From NCBI GenBank assembly GCA_905233345.1, contig CAJODQ010000002.1, forward strand, positions 19,861 to 83,860: a stretch of DNA of 64,000 bases, given 5' to 3'. Position 1 is the first letter of the stretch. Each line of letters opens with the position of its first letter. A model generated the notes under the pieces. It was not told the DNA's origin. It worked only from the letters and a program-made list of their open reading frames with translations, and searched no databases. This document shows, in pieces, positions 8,064 to 15,888 of the stretch. The stretch comes from an uncultured Bacteroidales bacterium. GTDB taxonomy: Bacteria > Bacteroidota > Bacteroidia > Bacteroidales > UBA932. Both the position numbers and the translations under genes were made by a program.

Positions 8064-9229
8064 TGGAACAGACGCCCAAACGCCATATCGCCATCCTCGG
8101 ATCCACCGGTTCGATCGGAACCCAGGCACTCGACGTGATCGGCCAGCACGAAGACCGCTTCCAGGTAGAGCTGCTTACCGCCAACAACAACAGCCAGTTG
8201 CTCATCGAGCAGGCCCGCCGTTTCAACCCGGCAAGCGTGGTGATCTGCAACCCGGATCTCTACGACGAAGTGTTCGCCGCCCTCGACCCGCTGGATATCA
8301 AGGTCTTTACCGGCATCGACTCCATCTGTGAGCTGCTCAAGGGCCCGCAGATCGACATCGTACTGACCGCCATGGTGGGTTTCAGCGGCCTGAAACCCAC
8401 CATTGCTGCCATCCGGGCCGGCAAGGCCATTGCCCTGGCCAACAAGGAGACCCTCGTGGCGGCCGGTGGCCTCGTGATGCCGCTCGCCCGGCAGTTCGGC
8501 GCCCCGATCCTGCCTGTCGACTCGGAACATTCGGCCATCTTCCAGTGCCTGCAGGGCGAACGTGCCCGACTCGAAAAGATCCTCCTCACCGGATCGGGCG
8601 GTCCCTTCCTCCACAGCACCCGCGAAGAACTGGCCGCCGCCACCCGCGAACAGGCCCTCAACCACCCGCGCTGGAAAATGGGCGCCAAGGTCACCATCGA
8701 CTCAGCCAGCCTGATGAACAAGGGGCTGGAGCTGATCGAAGCCCGCTGGCTCTTCAACGTCGAGCCGCAGGACATCGAAGTGGTCATCCATCCGCAGTCC
8801 ATCATCCACTCCATGGTGCAGTTCTCCGACGGTTGCGTGATGGCCCAGCTCAGCCAGCCCGACATGCGGCTGCCCATCCAGTTTGCACTCTCCTATCCCG
8901 AGCGCATCGACCTGAATACGCAGCGCATTGATTTTGCCCAGCTTGCCAAGCTGACCTTTGAAAAACCCGATCTGGAGCGTTTCCCCTGCCTCGGCCTGGC
9001 CTACGGTGCCCTGGAAAAAGGCGGCAACGCCACCTGCATCATGAACGGCGCCAACGAAGTGGCTGTCGCAGCCTTCCTCGAAGGCCAGATCCGCTTCACC
9101 CAAATTCCTGAAATCATCGCCACGGCCCTGTCCCGCTGCAGCTTCGTGGCGCAACCCGACCTGGAGGCCATCTATAGCACGGATTTTGAAGCGAAACGCA
9201 TCGCCTCCGACCTCATTAAAAAAAGTTAA
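8063..9229 (+). CDS. dxr: 1-deoxy-D-xylulose 5-phosphate reductoisomerase
   Basis: Makes 2-C-methyl-D-erythritol 4-phosphate with NADPH, the second step of the non-mevalonate isoprenoid pathway; ispF of the same pathway is at 38520-38996. The 388-residue length is normal. Visible motifs are the NADPH-binding GSTGSIGTQALDVI (13-26), ANKETLVAAGG, the metal-binding PVDSEHSAIFQCL, SGGPF, NHPRWKMGAKVTIDSASLMNKGLELIEA and the C-terminal NGANEVAVAAFL. Start overlaps the upstream stop by one base. Confidence 0.98.
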   Translation: MEQTPKRHIAILGSTGSIGTQALDVIGQHEDRFQVELLTANNNSQLLIEQARRFNPASVVICNPDLYDEVFAALDPLDIKVFTGIDSICELLKGPQIDIVLTAMVGFSGLKPTIAAIRAGKAIALANKETLVAAGGLVMPLARQFGAPILPVDSEHSAIFQCLQGERARLEKILLTGSGGPFLHSTREELAAATREQALNHPRWKMGAKVTIDSASLMNKGLELIEARWLFNVEPQDIEVVIHPQSIIHSMVQFSDGCVMAQLSQPDMRLPIQFALSYPERIDLNTQRIDFAQLAKLTFEKPDLERFPCLGLAYGALEKGGNATCIMNGANEVAVAAFLEGQIRFTQIPEIIATALSRCSFVAQPDLEAIYSTDFEAKRIASDLIKKS

Positions 9230-10612
9230 ATGGTAATCTTGCTGAAAATCGTCCAGGTGATCCTGGCGCTCTCCCTGCTCGTGCTCTTCCATGAGTTCGG
9301 GCACTATACTTTTGCCAAGTTGTTCAAGACCCGGGTGGAGAAGTTCTACCTGTTCTTCAACCCGAAATTTTCGCTCGTGCGCTTCAAGCGCTTCGGCGGC
9401 AAGTGGCACTGCAAGTTCTTCGCGCCCAACGAAGACGCCGAATGGGCCGCCCATCCCGATCAGACCGAGTACGGCATCGGCTGGCTGCCTTTCGGCGGCT
9501 ATTGCAAGATCGCCGGCATGATCGACGAGTCGATGGACAAGGAGGCCATGAAACTGCCGCCCCAGCCCTATGAGTTCCGCACGAAACCGGCCTGGCAGCG
9601 CTTTTTCATCATGTTCGGCGGCGTGCTGTTCAACTTTATTCTGGCCATCATCCTCTACGCGACGATCCTGAACCACTGGGGCGAAGAGTACCTGCGCAAC
9701 GAGAATGCCGTCTACGGCATCGCGGTCAATGATCTTTCGCGCGAAATGGGCTTCCGCGACGGCGACCGCATCCTGGCCTTTGACGGCGTGCCCGTGGAGA
9801 ATTTCTCCAACCTGCAGGTGGACCTGGTCCGCTCGCAGGCCCGCGAAGCGACCGTCCTGCGCGGCGGCGACACCCTGACCATCGCCATCGATCCGGATTA
9901 CCTGCCTGCCATGCTCAACACCCCGGGCATGTTCGACCTGGCCTTCCCCTTCGTCATCAAAGAAGTGCAGCCTGAGTCGCCCAACGTAGGGGCCGGCCTG
10001 CAACCCGGTGACGCCGTGGTCGGCATCGACGGCCAGCCCATGTTCATTGTGCAGCAGATCCAGCGGGAGCTCGCCCAGCACAAGGGAGAAGCCATCACGG
10101 CCGACATCCAGCGCCCCGACACCCGGCTCGAAGTGCCGCTGCAGGTCGATACCGCCGGCCATATCGGCGTGCTGCTCGACACCGACCTCAACAAGTATTT
10201 CGAAGTCACGACGAAAGAATACAATCTGCTGACTGCCATCCCGGCCGGCGCCCGGAAGACCTGGACCACCATCAAGGGCTATGTGCAGGAACTCGGGCTG
10301 ATCTTTTCGCCCAAGACCAAGGCCTACAAGTCGGTGGGCAGCTTCATCGCCATCGGGCGCATCTTCCCCGACACCTGGGACTGGTACCGCTTCTGGTCGC
10401 TGTGCGCCCTGCTCTCCATCATGCTGGGCGTGATGAACCTCCTGCCGATCCCCGCACTCGACGGCGGACACATCCTCTTCCTGATTTTCGAGATCCTGAC
10501 CGGAAGAAAACCCTCCGATAAATTCATGGAAGTCGCCGAATGGATCGGTATGGCGTTATTATTGCTGCTCATGGTCTTGGCTTTCGGCAACGATATCCGA
10601 AGCCTGTTCTGA
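9230..10612 (+). CDS. rseP: RIP metalloprotease RseP (site-2 protease)
   Basis: Intramembrane zinc protease that cuts membrane-anchored regulators such as anti-sigma factors and signal-peptide remnants. The zinc motif HEFGH is at 21-25 in the first membrane helix. PDZ-like modules fill the periplasmic middle (GDRILAFDGVPVENF and GDAVVGIDGQPMFIV), and the second active-site motif NLLPIPALDGGHILFL lies in a C-terminal helix. The start directly abuts the dxr stop. The window's own ECF sigma/membrane partner pair (48378-50079) is a conceivable client, but nothing in the sequence proves it. Confidence 0.95.
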   Translation: MVILLKIVQVILALSLLVLFHEFGHYTFAKLFKTRVEKFYLFFNPKFSLVRFKRFGGKWHCKFFAPNEDAEWAAHPDQTEYGIGWLPFGGYCKIAGMIDESMDKEAMKLPPQPYEFRTKPAWQRFFIMFGGVLFNFILAIILYATILNHWGEEYLRNENAVYGIAVNDLSREMGFRDGDRILAFDGVPVENFSNLQVDLVRSQAREATVLRGGDTLTIAIDPDYLPAMLNTPGMFDLAFPFVIKEVQPESPNVGAGLQPGDAVVGIDGQPMFIVQQIQRELAQHKGEAITADIQRPDTRLEVPLQVDTAGHIGVLLDTDLNKYFEVTTKEYNLLTAIPAGARKTWTTIKGYVQELGLIFSPKTKAYKSVGSFIAIGRIFPDTWDWYRFWSLCALLSIMLGVMNLLPIPALDGGHILFLIFEILTGRKPSDKFMEVAEWIGMALLLLLMVLAFGNDIRSLF

Positions 10613-10630
10613 CCTTAAAAATCGTACGAT

Positions 10631-11617
10631 ATGAAAACGAATCGCATCCTCCTGGCCGCCGCGCTGACCTGCCTTGTCCTCGCGCTCGGCGCCTGCTCGA
10701 AAGAGAAGAAGCCGCAGCTTCTGCCCGCCATCAGCGGCAAAGCCGGCGAAGTGGAGATCGTCTCCTCCAAGGCCCTCTGGGAATCGGAAGTAGGCAACGC
10801 CATCCGCACCGTTCTGCAGGCCGAGTATCCTTATACGCCGCAGAAAGAGTCGAAGTACCGTATCTATAATGTGCCGCCGGAGGGCTTCGTCAATGTCTTC
10901 CGCCTGCACCGCAACATCCTCTACGTGCACATCTGCGATACATGCGCCAAGAAGATCGCCATCAGCAAGAACGTCTGGGCCGATCCGCAGACCATGGTGA
11001 CGATCTACGCCCCGGACGAAGCCTCCGCCGCCGAAATCATCCTCTCGCACGAAGACAAGATCTGCGAGACCTTTGAAGATGCGGAGCGCGAGCGCGTGAT
11101 CTACAACGCCAAGAAATTCGAAAACGCAGCCCTGGCCGACATGGTCCGCAGCATGTTCGGCGGCAGCCCCTGGTTCCCGTCGTCCTATACGTTGAAGAAA
11201 AAGACCGACAATTTCCTCTGGATCTCCTATGAGACCACCTATACGACCCAGGGTATCTTCATCTACAAGTATCCCTACACCGGCGAGGAGCAGTTTACGG
11301 CTGAGGCCCTCGTAGCCAAGCGCGACGAAGTGATGAAGGAGAATGTGCCCGCTTCGCTGGAAGGCAGCTACATGATCACCAACCCCGTGATCCAGCCCGG
11401 TTACTACAAGAAGAGCTACAAGGGACGCGAATTCACGGAGATCCGTTCGCTCTGGGAGACCCAGAACGACTACATGGGCGGCCCCTTCATCAGCGATTCG
11501 TTCCGCAGCCTCGACGGCAAAGACGTGATCACGATCGAGGGCTTTGTCTACGCGCCGAAATATGACAAGCGCGACTACCTCCGTCAGGTAGAAGCCATCA
11601 TCTATTCCTGGCATTAA
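10631..11617 (+). CDS. DUF4837 family lipoprotein
   Basis: A 328-residue predicted lipoprotein: signal peptide ending LALGAC (Cys22) followed by charged residues. The rest is one soluble domain, rich in Tyr/Trp, with features such as YRIYNVPPEGFVNVFRLHRNIL, SPWFPSSYTLKKKTDNFLWISYET and the C-terminal PKYDKRDYLRQVEAIIYSWH. I recognise it as DUF4837, a Bacteroidota family of unknown function. Last gene of the M23-like/dxr/rseP operon, 18 bases after rseP. No catalytic motif can be named. Confidence 0.8.
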   Translation: MKTNRILLAAALTCLVLALGACSKEKKPQLLPAISGKAGEVEIVSSKALWESEVGNAIRTVLQAEYPYTPQKESKYRIYNVPPEGFVNVFRLHRNILYVHICDTCAKKIAISKNVWADPQTMVTIYAPDEASAAEIILSHEDKICETFEDAERERVIYNAKKFENAALADMVRSMFGGSPWFPSSYTLKKKTDNFLWISYETTYTTQGIFIYKYPYTGEEQFTAEALVAKRDEVMKENVPASLEGSYMITNPVIQPGYYKKSYKGREFTEIRSLWETQNDYMGGPFISDSFRSLDGKDVITIEGFVYAPKYDKRDYLRQVEAIIYSWH

Positions 11618-11660
11618 TCGGGGCGCTGAAAGACAAGCGATAGCAAAAAGAAAGAAAAAA

Positions 11661-11691
11661 TTTGTAAACGGAAAAAGTTTTTCTATCTTTG
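11661..11691 (+). promoter_or_regulatory. Bacteroides-type promoter for tRNA-Glu and rpsT
   Basis: TTTG (11661-11664), exactly 19 bases, then TATCTTTG (11684-11691): a textbook match to the -33/-7 promoter of Bacteroidota. The mature tRNA starts about 30 bases downstream. Confidence 0.88.
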
Positions 11692-11720
11692 CGGTCCCAT
11701 TCTGACGAGTGTGGCCTAGC

Positions 11721-11795
11721 GGCGGGTTCGTCTATCGGCTAGGACGAGAGATTTTCATTCTCTAAAGAGGAGTTCGACTCTCCTACCCGCTACCA
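11721..11795 (+). tRNA. tRNA-Glu (anticodon TTC)
   Basis: Cloverleaf read by eye: acceptor GGCGGGT/ACCCGCT (first pair G-U), D-arm GTC/GAC, anticodon stem AGAGA/TCTCT with loop TTTTCAT giving anticodon TTC, and T-arm AGGAG/CTCCT with loop TTCGACT. Discriminator A at 11792 and an encoded CCA at 11793-11795. The rpsT start is 23 bases downstream, so they are probably cotranscribed. Confidence 0.92.
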
Positions 11796-11817
11796 AAAAA
11801 TATAAAAAATAAGAATA

Positions 11818-12072
11818 ATGGCAAACCACGCATCCGCAGACAAGCGCTATCGCCAAAGCGAGAAACGCAGAGTGCATAACAAGTATTACGCACGTACAAC
11901 CCGCAACGCCATCAAGGCGATCCGCAATACCACCGACAAAGCAGCAGCTGAGGCTTCCATGCCGAAGGTGTTCGCCATGATCGACAAACTGGCTAAGATC
12001 AACGTCATCCACAAGAACAAAGCAGCCAACCTGAAGAGCGGCATCGCCGTTTATGTGAACAAGCTCGCATAA
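11818..12072 (+). CDS. rpsT: 30S ribosomal protein S20
   Basis: Small-subunit protein that binds 16S rRNA early in assembly. The 84-residue, strongly basic, all-helical sequence begins [24 protein letters not shown] and ends with [20 protein letters not shown], matching S20 over its whole length. It follows tRNA-Glu and is closed by a strong terminator. Confidence 0.97.
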   Translation: MANHASADKRYRQSEKRRVHNKYYARTTRNAIKAIRNTTDKAAAEASMPKVFAMIDKLAKINVIHKNKAANLKSGIAVYVNKLA

Positions 12073-12098
12073 ATTGCTTTTTTGCGGTCAAGAATTGA

Positions 12099-12132
12099 AA
12101 AAACTTTCCAACCTTTGTTGGAAAGTTTTTTT
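12099..12132 (+). terminator. Rho-independent terminator of rpsT
   Basis: A perfect stem, AAAACTTTCCAAC (12100-12112) with GTTGGAAAGTTTT (12117-12129), four-base loop, then a run of T. Confidence 0.88.
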
Positions 12133-12143
12133 ATTTCCTGACC

Positions 12144-12827
12144 ATGAAGACGCAAAGCATCAAAACTTGGAATGAGGAGGAGCGGCCGCGGGAGAAGCTG
12201 ATGCTTCAAGGCGCCGCCGCCCTCAGCGACACGGAACTCCTGGCCATCCTGCTGGGGTCCGGTACCCAGAAACAAACCGCCGTCGACCTGGCACGCAACC
12301 TGCTCACCGCCGGTGACGGCCGCCTCGACGCCCTCGCGCGCAAAAGTGCGCGACAACTCACCGACACACCCGGGATCGGACTGGCGAAAGCCACCTCCAT
12401 TCTGGCCACCTTCGAACTGGCCCGGCGCCTGGCCGCCGAACTTCCGGAAGACGAACTGACCATCCGGACCTCCGAAACCGTTGCGCGCATGATGGCGCCC
12501 CACCTGCGGGACCTGCCGCACGAGGAATGCTGGGTGCTCTACCTCAACCGCGGCCGAAAGCTTATCGGAAAAGAGAAGGTCAGCGTCGGCGGCATGGGCT
12601 CCACCATCATGGATATCAAGATCATCGTGAAAAAGGCCGTGGACCGGCTGGCCAGCGGCATCATCCTGGTACACAACCACCCTTCCGGCAACCCGCAGCC
12701 CGGCGAGCAGGACCGCCGCCAGACCGAGGCCATCCGGCAGGCGGCAGCCGTCTTCGACATCGATGTGGTGGACCATGTGATTATCGGCAAGAAAAAATAT
12801 TTCAGTTTTTCGGATGAGAATTACTAA
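12144..12827 (+). CDS. radC: RadC family JAB/MPN-domain protein
   Basis: The 227-residue protein has an N-terminal helix-hairpin-helix-like region (ALSDTELLAILLGSGT and DTPGIGLAKATSILA) and a C-terminal JAB1/MPN metalloprotease-fold domain with its zinc motif HNHPSGNPQPGEQD preceded by KVSVGGMGSTIMDIKII. RadC was once linked to DNA repair, but the biochemical role is unsettled. The start at 12144 is the first ATG after the rpsT terminator. Family assignment is firm; function is not. Confidence 0.93.
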   Translation: MKTQSIKTWNEEERPREKLMLQGAAALSDTELLAILLGSGTQKQTAVDLARNLLTAGDGRLDALARKSARQLTDTPGIGLAKATSILATFELARRLAAELPEDELTIRTSETVARMMAPHLRDLPHEECWVLYLNRGRKLIGKEKVSVGGMGSTIMDIKIIVKKAVDRLASGIILVHNHPSGNPQPGEQDRRQTEAIRQAAAVFDIDVVDHVIIGKKKYFSFSDENY

Positions 12828-12854
12828 CTTTAGGGTGTAAAAACCCTGAAGACT

Positions 12855-13508
12855 ATGAAAATCATCACGCTCGGAGAGAAGGATTCCCTGCTGGGCCACT
12901 ATCTGGCACAGATCCGCGACAAAGCCGTGCAGAAAGACGCGATGCGCTTCCGCCGCAACATGGAGCGCATGGGCGAAATCTTCGCCTATGAGATCAGCAA
13001 GACGCTGGCATACAAGACGGTCCAGACCGAGACGCCCCTGGGCATCGCGGAATGCCGCGTGCTGGCCGAGCCGCTGGTCCTGGCCACTATCCTGCGGGCC
13101 GGACTGCCGGTTCACCAGGGCCTGCTCAACTGCTTCGACGGGGCCCAGAACGCCTTCGTAGCTGCCTACCGCAAATACGGCAAAGGGAACGAATGTGACA
13201 TGCTCATCGAATACCAGAGTTGCCCGCCGCTGGAAGGCAAGACGCTGGTGATCGCCGACGCCATGCTGGCATCGGGTGCCTCCATGCTGATGACCTACGA
13301 GAGCCTGGTGGCCAACGGCGAGCCGAACCATACGCACATCGTCTGCCCCGTGGCTTCGCGCGACGGCGTGGAGAACCTCTCCAAGAACCTGCCGCACAAG
13401 CACGTTACCTTCTGGGTGGGCGCCATCGACGAAGAACTCACCAACCACTCGTTCATCGTCCCGGGACTGGGTGATGCGGGCGACTTGGCGTTCGGCTCCA
13501 AAAACTAA
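12855..13508 (+). CDS. upp: Uracil phosphoribosyltransferase
   Basis: Converts uracil and PRPP to UMP in pyrimidine salvage. The 217-residue protein has the UPRT features ILRAGLPVHQGLL (about 77-89), AAYRKYGKGNE, the PRPP-binding loop VIADAMLASGASM (about 132-144) and the C-terminal uracil-binding IVPGLGDAGDLAFG. A short hairpin AGGGT/ACCCT (12832-12847) lies just before the ATG. It faces miaB convergently. It is relevant to the permease-linked phosphoribosyltransferase at 37370-38452, because UMP salvage is already covered by this gene. Confidence 0.95.
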   Translation: MKIITLGEKDSLLGHYLAQIRDKAVQKDAMRFRRNMERMGEIFAYEISKTLAYKTVQTETPLGIAECRVLAEPLVLATILRAGLPVHQGLLNCFDGAQNAFVAAYRKYGKGNECDMLIEYQSCPPLEGKTLVIADAMLASGASMLMTYESLVANGEPNHTHIVCPVASRDGVENLSKNLPHKHVTFWVGAIDEELTNHSFIVPGLGDAGDLAFGSKN

Positions 13509-13517
13509 TCGATCGTA

Positions 13518-14840
13518 TTATTCGACGACTTCGCACCGCAGGGTGGCCGAAGTGCTCGACAGCACCCGGACCTTTACGGTGTCGCCGGGCTTGTGGCCGG
13601 CTGCGGGGAACACGCAACTCTTGTTCTGAGAGCTGCGGCCCATGAGTTCGGCTTCCGAGCGCTTGGAGGTGCACTCGACCAGCACTTCGAAGCACTGGCC
13701 CTCGAGGCTGCGATTGATGGCCTGGGAGATCTCGTTCTGCTGCGCAATGATCTCGTTGAGACGGCGCGTCTTGACCTCGGCCGGCACGTCGTCGGGGAAA
13801 TGGCGGGAGGCCTTGGTGCCGGGGCGCTCCGAGTACTGGAACATGAAGGCACTGTCGTAACGCACGTCGCGCATCAACGAGAGCGTGGCCTGATGGTCTT
13901 CCTCGGTTTCGCCGCAGAAGCCGGCGATGACGTCGGTGGTGATGGCGCAGTCGGGCAGGATCTCCCGGATACGGGCGATGCGCCCCAGATAGTGCTCCCG
14001 GGTGTACTTGCGGTTCATCTTCTCGAGCATCGCATTGCTGCCCGACTGGACGGGTAGGTGGATGTGCCGGCAGATGTTGGCGTGGCGCGACATGGCCAGC
14101 AGTACCGCGTCGCTCATATCCTTGGGGTGCGAGGTAGCGAAGCGAATGCGAATCTTCGGGTCGAGTTCGGCGACTTTTTCGAGCAGGCCGGCAAAGTCGA
14201 CGGTCTCCCCGCTTTCGGGATCAGTCCAGCGATAGGAATCCACGTTCTGGCCGAGGAGGTTGATTTCCTTGTATCCGGCCTCAATCAGGCACCGGGCTTC
14301 ACGCAGGATGCTGTGGGGATCGCGGCTGCGCTCGGCGCCGCGCACGAAGGGCACGATGCAATAGGAGCACACGTTGTTGCAGCCGCGCATAATTGAAATA
14401 AATGCGGTCACGCCGTCGCGGTCCATGCGCACCGGGGCGATGTCGCCGTAGGTCTCTTCGTGGGAAAGGATCGTGTTGATCTGCTTGCCGGAACTCGTGA
14501 CGGCGGCCACCAGGCGGGGCAGGTCGCGGTAGGCATCGGGGCCGGCGACGATGTCGACAGCCGGGTGCTCCAGCAACTTCTCCTTGAGGCGCTCAGCCAT
14601 GCAGCCCAGCACACCCACCACCACGCCGCTGCGGCGGCGCTTCTCCTGACGGAATACGTCGAGGCGTCCCATCACGCGCTGTTCCGCATTGTCGCGCACC
14701 GAGCAGGTGTTGATCAGGATCAGGTCGGCGACGTCCATGCTTTCACAGCGGTCATAGCCCGCCTTTTGCAGGATGGAGAGGGCTACCTCGCTGTCGTTCA
14801 CGTTCATCTGGCAGCCGTATGTTTCGATAAAGACCTTCAT
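13518..14840 (-). CDS. miaB: tRNA-2-methylthio-N6-dimethylallyladenosine synthase
   Basis: Radical SAM methylthiotransferase acting on A37 of tRNAs that read UNN codons. N-terminal cluster Cys are Cys10 (YGCQMN), Cys46 (INTCSVRD) and Cys80 (LGCMAE). The radical SAM motif is Cys154, Cys158, Cys161 (RGCNNVCSYC), followed by FVRGAERSR, and a TRAM domain closes the 440-residue protein. The start at 14840 (MKVFIETYGCQMN) fits the family; a longer open frame exists upstream but crosses the divergent promoter region. Expressed from a TATCTTTG box at 14861-14868. Confidence 0.97.
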   Translation of the reverse strand: MKVFIETYGCQMNVNDSEVALSILQKAGYDRCESMDVADLILINTCSVRDNAEQRVMGRLDVFRQEKRRRSGVVVGVLGCMAERLKEKLLEHPAVDIVAGPDAYRDLPRLVAAVTSSGKQINTILSHEETYGDIAPVRMDRDGVTAFISIMRGCNNVCSYCIVPFVRGAERSRDPHSILREARCLIEAGYKEINLLGQNVDSYRWTDPESGETVDFAGLLEKVAELDPKIRIRFATSHPKDMSDAVLLAMSRHANICRHIHLPVQSGSNAMLEKMNRKYTREHYLGRIARIREILPDCAITTDVIAGFCGETEEDHQATLSLMRDVRYDSAFMFQYSERPGTKASRHFPDDVPAEVKTRRLNEIIAQQNEISQAINRSLEGQCFEVLVECTSKRSEAELMGRSSQNKSCVFPAAGHKPGDTVKVRVLSSTSATLRCEVVE

Positions 14841-14860
14841 TGCTCGCTCAAATTTCGCTG

Positions 14861-14884
14861 CAAAGATAAGTTTTATTATCTTTG
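14861..14884. promoter_or_regulatory. Facing divergent -7 boxes for miaB and the LEA14-like operon
   Basis: CAAAGATA (14861-14868, TATCTTTG on the minus strand) and TATCTTTG (14877-14884, plus) form an inverted repeat with eight bases between. Each is an exact TAnnTTTG box reading away from the other. The two promoters overlap, so only one polymerase could bind at a time. The plus-strand promoter has TTTC (14853-14856) 20 bases upstream as a weak -33. Confidence 0.6.
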
Positions 14885-14910
14885 TATGATATTTGCTGAG
14901 AAGAAAACGC

Positions 14911-15411
14911 ATGAAACGAATTCTCGCCTTATTGTGCACGCTTATGATGCTGACTGCCTGCCACAACGCCTCCCAGGATCCCGTAATCAAGGGGTACCAC
15001 CTGCAACAAGTGGGTGGCCTGGGTCTCAGCGCCAACGGCGTGACTGCCGATCTGGTGCTGGACCTCGACGTGGAGAATCCCTCCAACGCCACCTATACCC
15101 TTGAGTCGTTGCATGCCGACGTCTTTCGCGGCGCCGAAACCGGCCGCTTCGCCGAAGTCACGCTGCCGCAGAGTGCCTCCATTGCCCCGAAGAGCAACGC
15201 GACTGTGGCCATCCCGCTGCAGGTGCTGCTGCTCCGTCCCCTCGCCCTCCTGTCTGGCGGCGAGGATATGCTCGACCTGGCCCAGTACGTGGCCGATGTC
15301 GACCTGACTGTCCGCAAGGGCTCGCTCAAGAAACGGATCCAGAAGGAGCGGGTACCGCTCAGCCAGCTCAAAGACCTGTTCAGCAACCTGAAAGTTACGG
15401 AAACAGAATGA
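14911..15411 (+). CDS. LEA14-like (LEA type 2 domain) lipoprotein
   Basis: Predicted lipoprotein of 166 residues with lipobox LTAC (Cys17). The mature part is a beta-rich domain with the type 2 LEA pattern: GLGLSANGVTADLVLDLDVENPS, then Leu-rich strands alternating with Asn/Ser turns. Related proteins bind ligands or stabilise partners, but no function is known for bacterial lipoprotein versions. The ATG at 14911 is preferred because it begins the signal peptide directly. The stop overlaps the next gene by four bases. First gene of the operon that ends with rpoN and osmC. Confidence 0.75.
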   Translation: MKRILALLCTLMMLTACHNASQDPVIKGYHLQQVGGLGLSANGVTADLVLDLDVENPSNATYTLESLHADVFRGAETGRFAEVTLPQSASIAPKSNATVAIPLQVLLLRPLALLSGGEDMLDLAQYVADVDLTVRKGSLKKRIQKERVPLSQLKDLFSNLKVTETE

Positions 15412-15887
15412 AAAAGCATAGACTCCTGATCCTGCTGGCCGCCCTGTTTATCGGCGTGACTGCCTCGGCACAAGCCCCGGCCCCGGTCGACAGTTCGCTG
15501 CTGGGCGTCGACATCCTCTCGCTCATCAGCCAGAACGGCAGCGCCAGCGGCACCGCCTTCGTCAACCAGTCCATCGAGATCCGCAACGCCCTCTCCCGCC
15601 ACATCGTGGCCAACAGCAGCGCCAAGCTGCAGGGCTACCGCGTGCGCATCTTCTTCGACAGCGACCGCACCGCCCGCGCCAAGTCCGCTTCCATCGCGGC
15701 GGGTTTCCGCGAAAAATATCCCGAGATTCCCGTTTATGTAAGCCACGTCAGCCCCTATTTCAAAGTGGCGGTGGGGGACTTCCGCACCCGGGCCGATGCG
15801 CAGCGCTTCGCCAGCAAGCTGAGCGCCACGGGCGCCTATCCCTACGTTTTCGTGGTGAAGGAACAAATCAATTATCCCGGTTTCTGA
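15408..15887 (+). CDS. SPOR domain periplasmic protein
   Basis: The 159-residue protein has a cleavable signal peptide (ending TASAQA, about residue 22) and a C-terminal SPOR-like domain (about 80-155): YRVRIFFDSDRTARAKSASIAAGFREKYP, then YFKVAVGDFRTRADAQRFASKL and PYVFVVKE. SPOR domains bind denuded glycan strands at division sites, so a peptidoglycan-binding role is likely by family. The start overlaps the LEA14-like stop (ATGA), and rpoN begins two bases after its stop. Confidence 0.85.
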   Translation: MKKHRLLILLAALFIGVTASAQAPAPVDSSLLGVDILSLISQNGSASGTAFVNQSIEIRNALSRHIVANSSAKLQGYRVRIFFDSDRTARAKSASIAAGFREKYPEIPVYVSHVSPYFKVAVGDFRTRADAQRFASKLSATGAYPYVFVVKEQINYPGF

Positions 15888-15888
15888 C

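Noticed and set aside
8702..10471. 589-codon open frame on the minus strand
   Set aside because: It lies antisense to dxr and rseP, whose motifs are unmistakable. Long antisense frames are expected in GC-rich coding DNA, and its translation is His/Gln/Arg/Val-rich without domains.
12832..12847. Pyrimidine-sensing attenuator before upp
   Set aside because: A small AGGGT/ACCCT hairpin is present, but there is no T-run, no alternative antiterminator stem and no PyrR-type binding loop.
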